A DNA stretch of 64,000 nucleotides from contig NC_084596.1 in NCBI RefSeq assembly GCF_033807715.1, forward strand, positions 31,876,879 through 31,940,878. Reading direction: 5' to 3'. Below, in pieces: positions 14,101-29,100 of this stretch. Position numbers and translations under genes: made by a program. The DNA comes from Cololabis saira. Lineage: Eukaryota; Chordata; Actinopteri; Beloniformes; Belonidae. Numbering within the stretch: position 1 is the stretch's first letter; each line of letters begins with the position of its first letter. Below the pieces are notes generated by a model. It was given only the letters and a program-made list of their open reading frames with translations. It was not told the DNA's origin and did no database searches.

Positions 14101-17100
14101 AATAGTTAAATAAGAAGTCAAATCTACAAAGACCAATACAATTTGCAGTAAGACAAAGTGGGCTGTAGTATGTATGTCTGTATGTGTATATGTATGTATG
14201 TGTATGCGTATGCAGAGCCGTTGGGGAGATTTGCGAGGCCCTGTGTGAAATAGCCAGGGGGGCCCTTGAAATTTTGGGGTTTTTCGGGTCGGATCGGGTG
14301 TCTATATGCGCAATTTTAACTCTCCAATTAGCAAAATACTGGATACCTTCCCCTGCCTCATCATCATCTGGGCTTGCCTCGACGCGGGGCCCCATGGCTG
14401 CTTGAGACCCGGGCGGATCGGTGATTTTTGTAACAAATTTATCAAACGTGCCTTTCAGAGAGGCATTAAACACTTCCATTTTCTTTTGTTTTTTTCTTTT
14501 TTCATCCCCTGATGGAAATTTCCTGAATCTGTCTCGTTCTCTCGACATTGTGTGACAGTTTGTTCCAACTCCACCGTCTGGATGAGACTAGCTTGTGTCC
14601 GCGCTTGGTCTGACGCAGTTGTATTGAACAACAGACACGCGTCATCATTGCACATATATTTATTGATATGCACAGACTAGTACACATTTAGGTCTGTAAT
14701 GGAACGTGACGTGTTGATATTTATAAGGAAAAAAAAAAACGGCCCATAGCGCCAGGCCCCTTGGGGCGCCAGGCCCCTTGGGGCGCCAGGCCCCTTGGGG
14801 CGGCAGGCCCCGTGCGGTTGCACGGTTCGCACATCCCTTGCGGCGGCCCTGTGCGTATGTATGCGTATATATATATGTATGTATACTAAATATAGTAATA
14901 ATGCACATATATATATGCCTTAGGTTTTTACCGGCATGTTATCAACCATTAATTTGTGTGCAGACAAAAAAAAAAAAAAATAAAATTTTTTTTTTTTTTT
15001 TTTTTTTTGTCCCTCTGTCTGGGCCCCCCCCCTGTCGGGCCCTAGGCACTTGCCTAGTCTGCCTTTGCGTTAATCCGGCTCTGACCGCTGCTGAACAATG
15101 GCGGAGCTCCAGCCGGCGGAGAGAGCTGGTTGTGGGCGTGGTTTCAGCAGCGGAGGCTGAACCTATGGAAATCTGCTCCCGTCGTGACTCACGACGGGAG
15201 CAGATTCTAAACGGCGCAAAAAAATCACGTGACACTGGGGGATTCGGTCGGGCGGGGGTCACAGACCTTGCAGAAATTCATGGGATTTCATCTCCCCTCT
15301 GCTGGCAGGGCGAGGGGAGACCACTTTATATATGTTAAAACAAGAAAAAACGTGTTTTTCATAATAGGTCCCCTTTAAGCCCCCCCCCCCCACCCCTTAG
15401 GGGTTTGGCTCGGTATGTTCTGTACCAGGTTTGATGGGTCAGACTTTTTTCAAAGTGACTAAATATGCCTAACCAGCCGTCTGTTACACACAGTAAATCT
15501 CTGGATGAGGCATCAGTCACATGGAAGCTTGTAATTTAGTTGTGTGGAGTGTGGAGAAAAACCGGAGACTTAAATGCAGGATTCAGCTCAAAAAAGCACA
15601 GGCCTCGAAGGCCTGATTTATTTCAAAAATAAATTCAAAACACACTCAGAGTGGGTCTCTGGAATGACTAAGAAAAGGTATCCGGAAAGCAGCAGCGTTG
15701 ACGGAAAATGACCGTAGGATGTCCCAGCAGCCCAACCGGCTGCCAGAGAGACCTGCAGGTACTGCCTCGTAAAAATATTAATGTCCGCGCTACACTACCA
15801 CGCAAAGGGCCGAAATGGACTATTCCTTGTGGTTGTTCTCTGCTTTTTCCTTGCCTTCTTCTCATAGTGAAAGTTTTCGGTGGGAAGAGTGGAACACGTC
15901 CTCACAGCCAACTGAACATAATACATGCGCAAGTCAAAAGTACTCAGACTTCCATTATTTTGGGTGTAAATATGAGAACTTTGTGTCAGACAGGGTTATA
16001 TGGGTTTTAACTATAAAACACATATGTAAATGCGCTGAATAGTTCGGGGATAGCATTTATTTTTGTAGCCGCTGGTTTGCAGTAAAGCAGGCACTCAGAC
16101 ACCATGTTCTCTGTGGTCATCTTTTCCTCACGAGAAGCGAGAGCTGAGAGGACGTTTGGCTCGATCCACCGTGTGGTTATTATTGGCCCTGTTGTGCCGT
16201 GAAGTTTTAGAGCAGTGTGTGGCGATGGGACGGAGCACACCACAAACTGTTTGCACTTCAGGCTGGGTCCGTTGTTGCTGATTCAGTATTGCAAGTGCTT
16301 CTGCCGCGGGCCACCCAGCCAGCAAGCGTTACCACAAAAATATCCCCCAAAACCCGCTAGCACAGATGGTCCATGGAGCTAACTCCAGTGTTCAAGCCTC
16401 CGCGTCGTGGTTTTGGTCTTACATGAGAGTGCAATGAATATTTTCACCCTACGTGACAGAATATGTCTCGTTTTATTAGTGTTTATGTTGTAGTGGTGAG
16501 GTTTAGATTAGCAGGGCTCTGATTTTTAAATGTCTTCCAGGACACACAAGGCTTCACCCTGGGATCAATTAGAAATGCTATAATGTCCTTTTTCCAGACT
16601 AACTGGGTTATACCGGGCTGCACAGAGCTACGTTTGGGTTTCACTGAAAAAATATACATACTTTTACAAGGCTGAATGGATCGTGCAAGAAGGGATAGTG
16701 AAGCAAATGACTTATACAGGAAACAGAAACTGTGTGATTTAGTTTTATTAACTGTATCAACCATCTCCTGTAAAATAAACCAAGTTAAAATAACAAGTAC
16801 TGGACCTATGTAAGAGAAAATTAGCTACGAAACATCTCACAATGAGCAGTTTGAGTCGGATGTTGTGTTACTATAGCAACCCGCAGAGATGCAGATTCAG
16901 AGACATTCAGGATGGAAACGGATGTGGTTACTGTGACATTTATTGCTAGTTTAAAGACTCCTGTTTTGACACTTTGAGTTCAGCGTTAATCCATCATATT
17001 CAGATGAGTGGGTGGAGCAGGAATGTGGAACAACAAAGCTTATTAGCCACATTGCACAATTCTTCTTCCTTTTCTTTTCCTCTGTGGGAGATGGTAGTAA

Positions 17101-20100
17101 ATGTATCAGTGCAGAATAATTATAAATCCAGATTTTTACCATTTCATGAGTCACAATGAAGAAACAGTAAGCAGTGATCATGTTTTTGAACTGGACATTT
17201 TTCACTGTGAGTAAAGAATACCAAAAGACGTCAGTTTGTAGTTTGGACATTTTGTAAAGTAAAACATCCTGTTGATGAGGCTAAGAGGATATAAAGTAAA
17301 GATAGTAGATACTTAGTCAGTAGCCTCTGTTGTTTTCACTGGTTGATGCAGTTCATCATTCTTTCTTTAAAAGAAAATTGTGATTGGCAAAAAAAAAAAG
17401 GATCTGGCAAGTTAAAGCTTTGAAAACCTCAAAAATTGGATTTGGCTGGGTAAATTGTAACCATTACTTTTAATAGTTAAATGGGAAGTCTTTTAGAAGA
17501 GGGGGGCTTTTATTTACTCATTTATTGGAAATATTAAATGACTGCATATTTCCAGTGAAGTCCTGGAGTGGTGCAATCCCAATTCCTGGACTCATTGCAA
17601 AATATCTGCAGCCGTTTGGACACCGTTACACACTCCCTCCGTGAGTCTTCACATCTGCAGGCTTTCCTGAGGTTTGCTGCACAGTTCATTTCAAACTAGT
17701 AACGTAAATATGCCACCATAAAATGTAAAGAGAGCAGGCTTAGTCTGTGTAGGGAAGCCCTGAAGTTTATCTGTAAATGACAGCGTCTGGATACTCGCAT
17801 TGTGGTTATTTATTGCCCTTTTGTATCACCGGCTGTAATTTCAGCTGAACACTTACCAAAGATCTACACGAGTTCTTGACTTAGTAAGTGTTAAACGAGG
17901 ACGCCAACTGGGGCCTCATCACATCTTTCAAACACACACAATACACTTGGGTTGGATTGTTTTTTCTGTCCCCCCGGAGCTGCAGACCGCTCAGCTCCCT
18001 GCTGATGTCGTGTATACATTTGAGGGTTTTCTTGCATGTTAACTAGATCAATCACCGCAATGTTTTTCCAGTGGTGACTTAATGTTGATTTTTCACCGAT
18101 GTCACAATGTTTTTTCCTGTCCTGTGGGGCAATGGCACTCTTGTAGCAGCTATTTAAATCACAGTTCCAGACAGAGGCAGACAATCTGCCATTAAAACAT
18201 AAGTATATTGATTAAAAACACGTGTAAGACTGTAGTGGAATACGCAGATACATCCAGGGACATGTTTCTGGATGATTATCTAGACATAACATATACTTAA
18301 CCCTTATATACTGTTAACCAGCAGCAGTAAAATTATCCAAAACAACATTTTTGTAGCCTGAATTCTTGAAACACTGAAATAAAAAAACAACATAGGAGTC
18401 ATCATGCATAATTGTCCATAAGGGACAGAAGTCGTCCAGAGGTCAGAAAAGGAAAGATATGCACCTAAACATTCCCTATCAGGAAATCTTTGGTCTGAGT
18501 TAACATTATCTGGAACCATACCGTGAGGATATAACATTCTAACAGTGTGTTTGAGTTATTTTTTGTTAATGTTTGAAGAAAAAGTAACTCATGAGTAAAA
18601 AGTTATCTTACGAGATTTCCTCTCTGAGATGTGATGTTATGAGCTGGTGAAAGAACACTTTGTTTTTGATTCGGTTACAACTAAAAACCGCAAGACTTCT
18701 TGTTTATTAATGACATAATGAACAATTTGTTGACAAAGAAACCAGAAGGGACCACTAAAAACAGCAGTACGCTTACACAAGCAGACCAAACTGCTAACTT
18801 GGCATTACGTTTCCTGACTGAAAGTTTAAGTTATAAAATGAATCAATGAGGAATGGAAAGCCTCCAAGTTGATTATTCAAGTCATTTGATGACAAATCCT
18901 ATTAGGTTTGATGAGCTTCTCAGCAGCACTTTTTGTTACCATTACTTCATCATTTTCTGATACACCATCAATGTCAGCAGATTTTTGTGTTGTCTCTTTC
19001 ACTGTTCACCTTCTTCATGGTTTACTTTGCATGTGTTGGTGGTGAGCGCGGGGGAACATGTGCGTTGCATTTTAAATAGTCATTAATCAAAGCCCCGAGT
19101 ATGGAAGCCCACTTGGTTGAAGTAGTTGTGAGTAGATAACCGACGACACTCTGCACTCTGAGGTTCACATGTTCCCGTTTTACACAAAGTGACCTCATCG
19201 TAACATGCCACACTGGGACACGAGCGGGAGAAGCCAGGGGGTCTTCTGTGCTCCTTCAGGCCTATAAAGTTCAGTTATGGCTTCCATGTTTTTCTAGATG
19301 CATGCATATAAAAATGTCTCTTTTTAAACAGATGCATATTTTTATATGTAAACCTTGTACTCTTTAGTTAGAAAACCTCCTGCTTAGTGTGTGAGAGTTG
19401 TAGGAATGAAAGCAAGCGGGAATACTGAAGCCTGTCCAAGGTACCTCGTCCTGATTTACCTGATTTCTGCTGGGAAAGTCTCCAGGCCCCCCTGTAACCC
19501 CGAGCAGGATGAAGCAGGTGTAGAAAATCATGTTTTTTCCAAAAAGAAAAATCCTATTAAATGCTGTTGATACAGGCGCCTTTTGAGTTGGATTTTAAAG
19601 CTTTCTCTGGGAATATGAACTCTCGCGTACACTGATACGTCCTGCCTGCCAACACTGCCTCTGCTTGCCAGCTCACTGTGAACTTATGGTACATCACAAG
19701 TTGTATTTCATCACATAGTTGGTATTTGCTCAGCTGAACTGCAGCTGCGACTCCAACCATACTGTATATATTATATTATCTTCATGCTCCAAGATACCAG
19801 CAGAGGTAAGGCTGAATTTTAAAGGAAACTGCTGACTAGAACAAAAAAGACAAAAGAAATGAAGGTGTTTGATGACCAGTCCTGCATCATGAAGTGTCAC
19901 CCACACAATGGCCCAGCGTTGGTCATGAGGCACACTTGCGTGCTTCAGTCTGTCTCTAAGGATAATGATGAATGACCTATTTGTGACAGTCTGCACTTCT
20001 CTAACCAAGCACAGATGACGATTACAAAATGAAAATCTAATCAACTCCACGTTGACTAGTTCACTGGATCTGAAGCTGTGTTTTAATGGGAAATCTGTTT

Positions 20101-23100
20101 TTTTGGACCAATTAGACCATATTTCTTTTAACAATGCAGCACAAGGAACTTGCCCCAAAAATTAACTTCAACCAGCTTCAAGTTTTGAGTTTATTTAATA
20201 ATAGGAGACTTTAAATGTAAAGTAAAATACACTTCTGATACTTTTGAGCATATAAAGGGCTAAGGGACATGCTTTTGTGTGAATTAGAAGCAGAATATCA
20301 AGCTTGTGGTTACATTGAAATATTCTGAAATCAACAAATGCATGTAAATATATTCAAACAGATATGTTTTGATACCGTATAAACGCATAGATGTCCCGTG
20401 TCAATGAACGAGCCACTGAAAATTCTGTGCTAATGAGTGCAAAACTTTGTCCCTCCAAAGGTTACATTAATCACTGTCTCCAGTCTCCCTTTAGACAGAT
20501 AAAGACTTCATCATATCAATCATGTTGGTGTATTATTTTCCAAATGTGACGAAACCTAACTGGCCGAGACACCACTTTAGATGTTAAGTTACTTGGAGGG
20601 TGTTGTGAGGATTGTTATGACGGAAGTGAAAAACGATGCACAGAGAAGAAATGGGCGACGAAATCAGGGTTCAGTTTTAGCTGCAAAAAATAAAGACATT
20701 GGCTCCAAACACTAAAGTTTTGGTTTACATATTGCATAATACATTTTTTTCACTATATCAGGCATCTCTAGTTTGGAGACCAGTTGGTTGGCAGAGTAGG
20801 AGTCAAATCTTGTAGTGTGTAACCCCTATGTCAGGTTTCTAGAGGAAGAAGCCACAAGCACTACAATATAAATATAATAAAGGGGCCCAATGAAAACGAC
20901 TATTGTGAACACAGAATATGACTAGTGGAGTGATGTTTGGGGCACTTTGGGCCAATCCCAATACACCCCCTACTTTCTTCCACTAGCCCTCCCTCACTAC
21001 CACTACCCCTAAAAAAGAAGGGACAGATTTTAGGGCACTTGAAATCTTCCCAGGTCTGTCCCAATACTCCCCCTACCCCTACTTTCAGCACCACCACTAA
21101 TCAGGAAGCTGAGAGCCAAAAGCTGTTTTAATTTCAGCTGTAGCGCTGTTAATATGCCACTTTATTAAGTTTTAATATTTTTTCCAGGCGTAAAAGTAAC
21201 CGTTAAGATCCCCAACCTGGGCTCAGTTTATCCAAATAACGCCTGTTAAGAAATTTGACCCGATGTTTTTGGCGATGATGATAAGAGCCGCCGGTCCGGG
21301 GCGCAGCAGCAGCAGCAGCAGTCGGAGTACAGACGTGATTGCCCGGTCAACCTGCGCCGTCGTCCCGGGGAGAAACCTGCAGCTCTGTGGAGGATTACCG
21401 CTGGCTGAAATAAATCATTTATTTCTGGATTTCTGCCTGCCGGCTCGGGAGCTGATTTATGGTTACGCGTTAAATCGAACACAGAGCCTACGGCGTAGGG
21501 TACGGCGTACGGCGCACGTCGCCGCATAACCTATGCCGTAGGCTCTGCATTGGTGTAACGCGGAACCATACATCAGCCTTTATTCTGGCGAGGTTTGAAA
21601 AAGACTTCGCAACAATGGGCAAACGAGTGATTATGTACATTCACTGAGTGAATATTATGAAAGTAAAATATATATTTCTTCTCGCTAGAAATGTAATCAA
21701 AACGCATTTTTTTGCAGAAACTAAATCAATATATTGATTTTATTCACTAAAAAATAAGAAATTTCCGCCATGGTTTTTTTTTTTTTGATTAAGTCCGCAA
21801 ATGACGACGAAAAACATTCTGGGAAATCTTTCTGGCCCTAGTTCACCTAGTGAGCATCCGAAAACCCTCGATCCGTAGGGACAGATTCATAGCCACTACA
21901 CTAGTTTTCTTCACTACCCCTAGGTGAAAAGAGGAATTGGGACACCACTACCCTCACAGGAATGCACAAAATTTAGGGGTAGGGCTGAAAACTAGGGGTA
22001 GTGGTAGTATTGGGACAGGGCCTTTGTATCTTAAGCCAGGGGCCGACTCATAAACCAGCTGGAGATATGCTGCCCCCAGGTGGCCAGGAGTGGTGTGCTC
22101 ACATTCAGTGCCTTTAGTACACATTGTTTTTTTTTTTACCTCTTAATCCAAATATGTGAGGAAAATGTGTACATTGAAAAAATAAAGAAAGGCACAAACG
22201 TGACCTTTTTGGTACGGAATAATACCTGAGAGATGATGGTTTGCATGGCAAGACATCCATCAATACATCTCAGGATAATGTTGTTTTAATGGTCTATAGT
22301 TAAAGCCTTAAAGTAAATAAATACATCCCCTCTTCAAACATGCAAATATCCATATATCATTGCTCTGTAAACATCTTACCAGCATGAAAAGGAACCGCAT
22401 GTATCATGGAGGAGGTGGGGGAGCTCATAAAAACATGTAAAATACCCCTACTGAAAGCAGAGTTAAAACTTATCTCTTCCTTCTTATGGTGCCTGCAATG
22501 AATGTTTGCACGCGTCCTTTGATTTGGCTCCAGTGTAACAAGTCCCAGATGTGCCTGGAGACTGGAGCCATAAGAAGAGAAAAAAAAAGTTAATCTGTTA
22601 GCGAAGGGGGGGGTTCAGGTATGCCAGGCTGGCTCAGCAATTTAAGGAATCTAATCTCTTAATAATTTGTGTCCGTGGTAACCTCTCCTGTTGAATGGTG
22701 CCCGACTGTGAAGCGTAATAGCTAGAGGGGGGACACTAAAACCTTGGCGCACCGTGTGAACCCAGTAACAGGTTTAGTACGGTCCCAAGAATGGATCAGT
22801 GGCACCGCTGCTTAGTTTGTTAAGCTCAAGGTTTACAAGGCCACCCAAATAAGTCCAAATTCATTTCCTAAAAGCAAAAGTGAGATGATGGACTGGTGAT
22901 GGAAAGGGAGGATTATTTTTACCTGTTTGTGACGGCTTTGGACACAACTTTGATCCTCAGTGAAGTAGTCCAGCAGACCCCCCGTGACCCTGCAAAGGAT
23001 AAACGGGTATAGAAAATGGATTGATGGCTGAATGAAGTAGTCCAACATGTAATGTACAGTTTTCCATATGGACTTCTGACTAATTGTGTTTACTTTGGTG

Positions 23101-26100
23101 GTCTCGACTTTTCCTTGACAGCTACTGTAAGGCAAGGCAAGGCAAGGGAAGTTTATTCAACAACAAGGTGATTCAGAGTGCTTTACAAAGACATTAAAAC
23201 ATAAATAAAAATGAACTGATTTGAAATTTAAATAAAAAAGAAAGAAATAAGAACAACAGTAGTTAAAATATGATTTAGTTTTGTAACTGCAGATTTAGAG
23301 CTTTATTCAAAGGCAGCTGAAAATAGGTGTGTCTTCAAGTGTTCCAGCTGATCTGAGGCTTTCTGGGAGTGTGCTATTACTGCGAGGTAATAGTTTTTTA
23401 TTGTTTGCCATCATCAGGTCAGAATATGTGTGTCTTCACGCAGTTTAGTTCAGTGTGTGCTTATTCCTCCTTGTTACTTGCCAACAGTTTTTTTTAGAGC
23501 AACTTTAATGAACCCCAGAGAAAATGTGTTTTGTAAGAGTTACTCATTGTTTAAAAAAAGACCCAATCTCACAAAAAGCGTACTACAAACGCAGAGTCTG
23601 GAGTCCCGTGGCCACAGGGTGGATGACATCATACAATGTTTTCTGGGTTTGTGGAGGCAGAGAAGTAAACAAGTGGTTAGTGTTTGAAAACTGCCTGTTT
23701 GCTGCGTGGATGCAGCTCCCATTACTGAGAGTTCAAACATTCAGATCATTTCTTCTCTCTAACGCCACCAGGATGGCACTGTCGTGCACACATTCCTCAC
23801 CAGAGATGATGCCTTTTATGCTTCCATCTTTTTCCCCTTGTTCTTCCCGTTCCTTTCATGCATCTTTGGGAATCGTCATTTCTTTGGCGATGATTTAAAA
23901 AACTTTGATGGAAAAAAAGGCAAAGAAAACAAAACGATGAAAACACTTGTAAATGATGGATGTTGACTTGACACATCTGCTCACATATTTATACATCTGC
24001 ATGTTTGTTTTTGTGTACTTTGAGTGTTCCGGTTTACTGAAGTAATTTTTAAACCAAATTGCTTCGGTACGACACGAATCAGGGAAATTACAAAAACCAC
24101 AATTAGATGCAATTATAGTTTTGAAGTGTGCAGTTGGGTACCGCTCAGTATTAACCACTTAAAAGACTAATCTTTTTCCGTCCCTCTGTGGAAATGTGAT
24201 GCAAAAATGCAGCTTTGGCAGAGGTGTGACATGGCTTTAGGAGACGCAGACAATCGTGGCCTATCCGCGTGACTTCTGGTTTTTCTCTCTTAACCATGTT
24301 CAGCTTTCATATGAGGCAAAATGGAAGGCTGTGAAGTCAAAAAAAATTCCTGCGGTACCCACCGCGTTACTGAATATGACATAGTATTAACACCCTGAAC
24401 TGAGACTCTTCACACAAAAAGACTCCAGTCTTTAAAGGCTTTCTTTGTGTTGCCATGGAAATTTCCACTGCCGGCCGGGAGAGAGACAGCGCGTGCAGCC
24501 AAGTCTAATGGCAGGTTCACGGAATGAGGGGGGTGGGGGGGTATTTTCCTTTTTTTTCCCCTTTAAGTCAGTCCAAATGAAATACAGCTGCTTTACAGAC
24601 ACCACACTGGAAGGCCGTGGCTTTTCTCCCTGTGCTTTCTTTTTTTCTTTCTCCTGATCGTTTGCTTCTGTCTTTCTTCACTTTCATGACAGCAACTTCA
24701 ATAACAACAACAACAGCCTTTGTTGATCCACGACTGAAACCGAGCATGCCGTCCTCTCAGTTTTAGTACGAGTAAAAATCACCCCAGAAGTGCTGGAACC
24801 AAGATTTGGACAAGTTGTTTGATAACTTACATAAGAAGCAATTTAAATGTCAACATACATGATAGATTCCAGTCTGCTGTTGGCATACTTATATTTGAAA
24901 ATAAGTACGACCCTGAAAATGCACCTGGTTCATGTGACTAACATTGCTTTACTATGAATTTGGTATTAAACTGAAATATTGGATGACAATGTTACCAAAC
25001 CAAATGTCGGCTGGGTCCAGTCAGCAGCTGTTGAGTCATTTTCCTTTTTTACACAAAACCTCAAATTCCAAACTCACAGGAGTTGCAGGAAACCTCAGTT
25101 TGATTCATTGTTTTGACAGCTTCAATGTCAGAACTGTTAAAACAAAACAAAAAAATGTTGATTTCAGTTTGCCTGCTTAAGAATAAAGATATAAAAAGAA
25201 ACAGTCGGCACACCTCGGTTCTTTAAAAGGCTTTTCCGGCTTTTAGTTTCCCATCAGGGGAGTATATGAGTTCAGAGTGTTGATTTTGATGTCTTGGCCG
25301 CCTCACAGCTTCCCAGCTCCCAACGGGCTCACTGCTTCCATGCTCTACCTCCGGAGTTGTGTTTTCAGTCAGTCTGTTATATGTCATGGACTGACAGTTT
25401 ATGTGTGCAGAAGCTGCAGTAGTACTACGAAACCCTTGCTGAATGACGGGAACGTCCTGCTGGGGGCTGTCAGGGAAATTCAGAAAACAGTGCTTGTGCA
25501 GATTTAAGGCTGGATTTGAGTTTACCTTTACAAGAAATTCACCGTGAAAAGACTCCACCGAGGTCCGCTTTGGTAATTATTATCAGGATTAAAGGAAACT
25601 CAGTTGGAGCTATTTGATGGTATTCTCCCTCCGCATACCTTAACTTCCTGTGTGGATTTAAAACAAGCCACAAATGTTTACAAGAACTCGTTGGCCCTCA
25701 TTGAACTCACATCTAGAAGATTTTATTTTCTTTCTGGAGTATATGGAAGTTCATTGGAAGGGTTGACTCGTCATTCTTACTCTGTACACCACAAGGGCAG
25801 ATTTAATGTCAAACAACACTAAATCCTCTGGTGAGAAACAGAAAACAGTGCTGAAATAAAGAGAAGGAAAATGTTATAACCCTGAAAGGAATTTGCACCC
25901 ACTGTCCAAACCTAATTTCCACTCTGGTTCAAGAACATGGCAAGGTGGTTTCGTGACCTGTTTCTGCGAGGTTATGTAACATATTACGTGCACTCATAAA
26001 AAATAGATTTTAAATCTGATATCTTTTTATTGTTGTTAGATAAATTATATAAATCTACCTGACAGTGACCATGTCAACGTTTTCAGAAAGGATACAGTTA

Positions 26101-29100
26101 ACATTTGTTTTGTTTTGTTTTCTTTAAATAAGATTTTGTTCAAGTAATCGTAGACATTTCGTAACCTTGTTCTTAGGCCAGAATCCCACATGTGACTGAG
26201 CGTTTTCCACAGCTGCCCCCTCACTGTGGAGCAGTTGGAAGAGAAATGACAGCTTCCTTTTCATTCTCTAATATCAAACATTGCAAACAGTAGTATTTAA
26301 AGCTCTTTAACAGTTAGTGCTGTCAAACGAGAGACATTTCCAAGACATCATTAACACAATCTCACTTTACTTTCATATTGAATCTAAAAAGCAATAAACC
26401 ATGGGTAAAAGTAGGCCGGAACGTTCCAGCAATACGTTTCGGTAAAAGTTCTGGTAAGAGAAGAGAACAGCTTTCCCTCTCACATCTGCTAATATCGTAG
26501 CATACACTGCACATTGTCAGTTTGTTACTTGATTCCAGGTTGGATGTGAGGTGGGGGGGGGTGCACTCTGGAACCCATTCACCTCTATGTGTAGGTGTGG
26601 GACGACAGCACCTTGGCACTTAGCTGAACTTGTGCACAGCACAAAGATTCACATGCAGTTCCTGTGTACTGTGCTGAAGCTAGAAAGGTGTTTACTGTGG
26701 GCATGGCACTTTGGGACAACACCTCGTCCAACATAAGCTGACAAAGAACAAAGTACCGTGTTTACGTTTGACCCAATGTAACGTCGCGCCTCCTTGGGAC
26801 CTCACAACACTAACAGTTGTCATAATGCACAAAATGGTCAGTGCTGTCAACGTTTTCAAATTCTGGTCACTTAACAGCACCGCCTCAGTAGCCCAATAAC
26901 CCAACAGGTTCATTATTCTAATGTTTTCCATCAACTATACCTCCTGACTTCATTCAGTGCGGTTACATGCACATCTAAATCAAGCTTGTCAACAATGTAG
27001 CTAAGGATTAAACTGGAGTTTCCGAGAAATCCAAGTATATATGCACAAGAACACAATCGATTATTGAGTGATGTGCGTTCGACTCTGCGATGCTAAGGTG
27101 GCGTCACACACACTTTTGTGTTGGCGTTCTTCCGGTTCCTTCTTTGTTGTTCGTCTTCTTCTCCTGCTTTTGTGGTGTCGTCCCTTCCGGAAAGGGGAGT
27201 CCTGAAATAGGCTAAGCGTGGGTTGCACATACATGCCGGAATAACTTGGATTAAATGGTAAATGGTTTACACCAGGGGTAGGCAATTCCGGTCCTCGAGG
27301 GCCGGTGTCCTGCATGTTTTAGATGTTTCCCTGCTTTAACACACCTGATTCTAATTAATCATCGTCATCAGCTTGTCATCCAGGGCTGCACAATTCTGTT
27401 AATGACACAGGTACTTTTATCACGGTGTGCTGAAGCAGGGTAACATCTAAGACATGCAGGACACCGGCCCTCGAGGACCGGAATTGCCTACCCCTGGTTT
27501 ACACTTATATAGCGCTTTCCAGCTGTACTCCTACAGCCCCAAAGCGCTTTACACTGTAGACACTCACCCACACAGGAGGAACTAGGGTTCGAACCACTGA
27601 CCTTCAGGTTCATGGGCGAACGCTCTACCAACTGAGCCAGCTTCCCCGGATTATGACTGCATTATCTGGCACTAACAGCTAGATCTCAAGAGCTTCAGTT
27701 CAGTTTGACTACAGCCCAGCTAAGGTGTATACATGGCTTTTAAAAATTCGATATTGGTTGGATTAAGGCAACAATTCGACTTTCTGTTAGTGCATGTAAA
27801 CGTACTGAGTGTGTCTGAAATACATCTTCAGCTGGTACGCTACGTGCACTTCCACACTTAAAGAACATTTAGACTGAAGTCATTCTGAAACTTGGCCCCA
27901 TCTGGATGCTCAATGGCCGATTATGAGTATTATTTTTTTTTTCTTCAATATTTTTACCACCCCGTGCTCCTACCTAAGTCAGTCCTGGGCATTGCCATCC
28001 TACTCGCGATTATGGGTAATTTAACCACCTGTGTCTGTGCGCTTTCCTCAGCTGTGTCCAACCTCCGAAAACAGCTTACAATCACAATTTCCCAAAGTGT
28101 AAGTGTCACTTGGTAGGCTAATAGTCGCTTTGAGTGATTATTTTTGCATAAAACAGCTCATTTGAATAGATAACATAAATAAATACATTTACAGTTCAAT
28201 TTGATTTAATTCCAACCGACTACAAAGAGTTATGTAATTAACAGTGAGTAAAGCTTTTAAAACTCCACACTTCAAAGAGGAAAAGTGCTTTTTAGATCTG
28301 CCGCAGGATTCCTTAAAGTCATTAAACTGATTTTATTGGGCTGTTTGCGATATAGTCAAGTGGGACAGTTGATCAAGAGCCCACTTTTTGGTTATTTCAG
28401 TTATTTATCTGTTTTGTTTTGTTCATAACACGATTCTCGTTTTGAATGTTAATAAAATAGACTTTTAGTAAGACTAAAAACTCATTACAAGACTAATAAC
28501 ACACCCATTTAATCAACAAAGCTATGTGGGAACATTGTACCGTGAGGAATTTACTAATTAAAACTTAGAGTTATGAAAAAATTAATTATTAATCCAAATT
28601 CCCTGAAAACTGCTCTTTGAAAAGAAGAATTGTCAGTGGGAAATATGTGAGATTCAGTGACCCTGGAAGCATTAGGAGCTGCAGTCCAGCTCAAAGTCTA
28701 ACAAACGGGGAAACGTGTGCCCCGTCCCACTGCTGATGCCGAACCTGCAGCCGCTCAGCTGCTTGTTTACACAATGTTATGATGTCCTTTCAGCAGAAGG
28801 TCGTCAGCAGGGGATTCTCTGATCAAGCTCTCCATATTCAGTACACATAAAGACGACAGAGGCCCACATATCCATTTCTAGGTCCACAGACGGGCCCCTC
28901 TGAGATGGTCAGATGTGATGTTTGCACAGATGTGTGGGTCCAAAGCCGGTGGTCTCTGCCCACCCCTCTCTGGAAAGAATGGAGCCTCTTTTGCCTACAT
29001 TCAGTCCCATCATGGTTGATGTGACTTAAAGGGACAGAACTGGGCCTCTGGTGATGTTTGAGAGAGGAAGTCATGTGAAGATGCAATTTCAGCTGAGCAA

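Larger units (their letters stand above)
12888..15374. mobile_element. TTAA-flanked DNA transposon, long copy with nested insertions
   Basis: Ends AGGGGACATATTATGG / CATAATAGGTCCCCT with TTAA at 12884-12887 and 15375-15378. Subterminal sequence matches the short copy at 2542. It contains a PIF/Harbinger-like MITE piece (to 13251), a hAT element (13775-15083) and inside that another hAT (14213-14851). A minus-strand open segment ending at a GTAAGT donor (about 13645-13768) could be a first exon of a former transposase gene; it is unrecognised. Confidence 0.8.

Noticed and set aside
27586..27640. tRNA gene
   Set aside because: A and B boxes are present but no acceptor stem or CCA-side pairing; continues into a SINE body.
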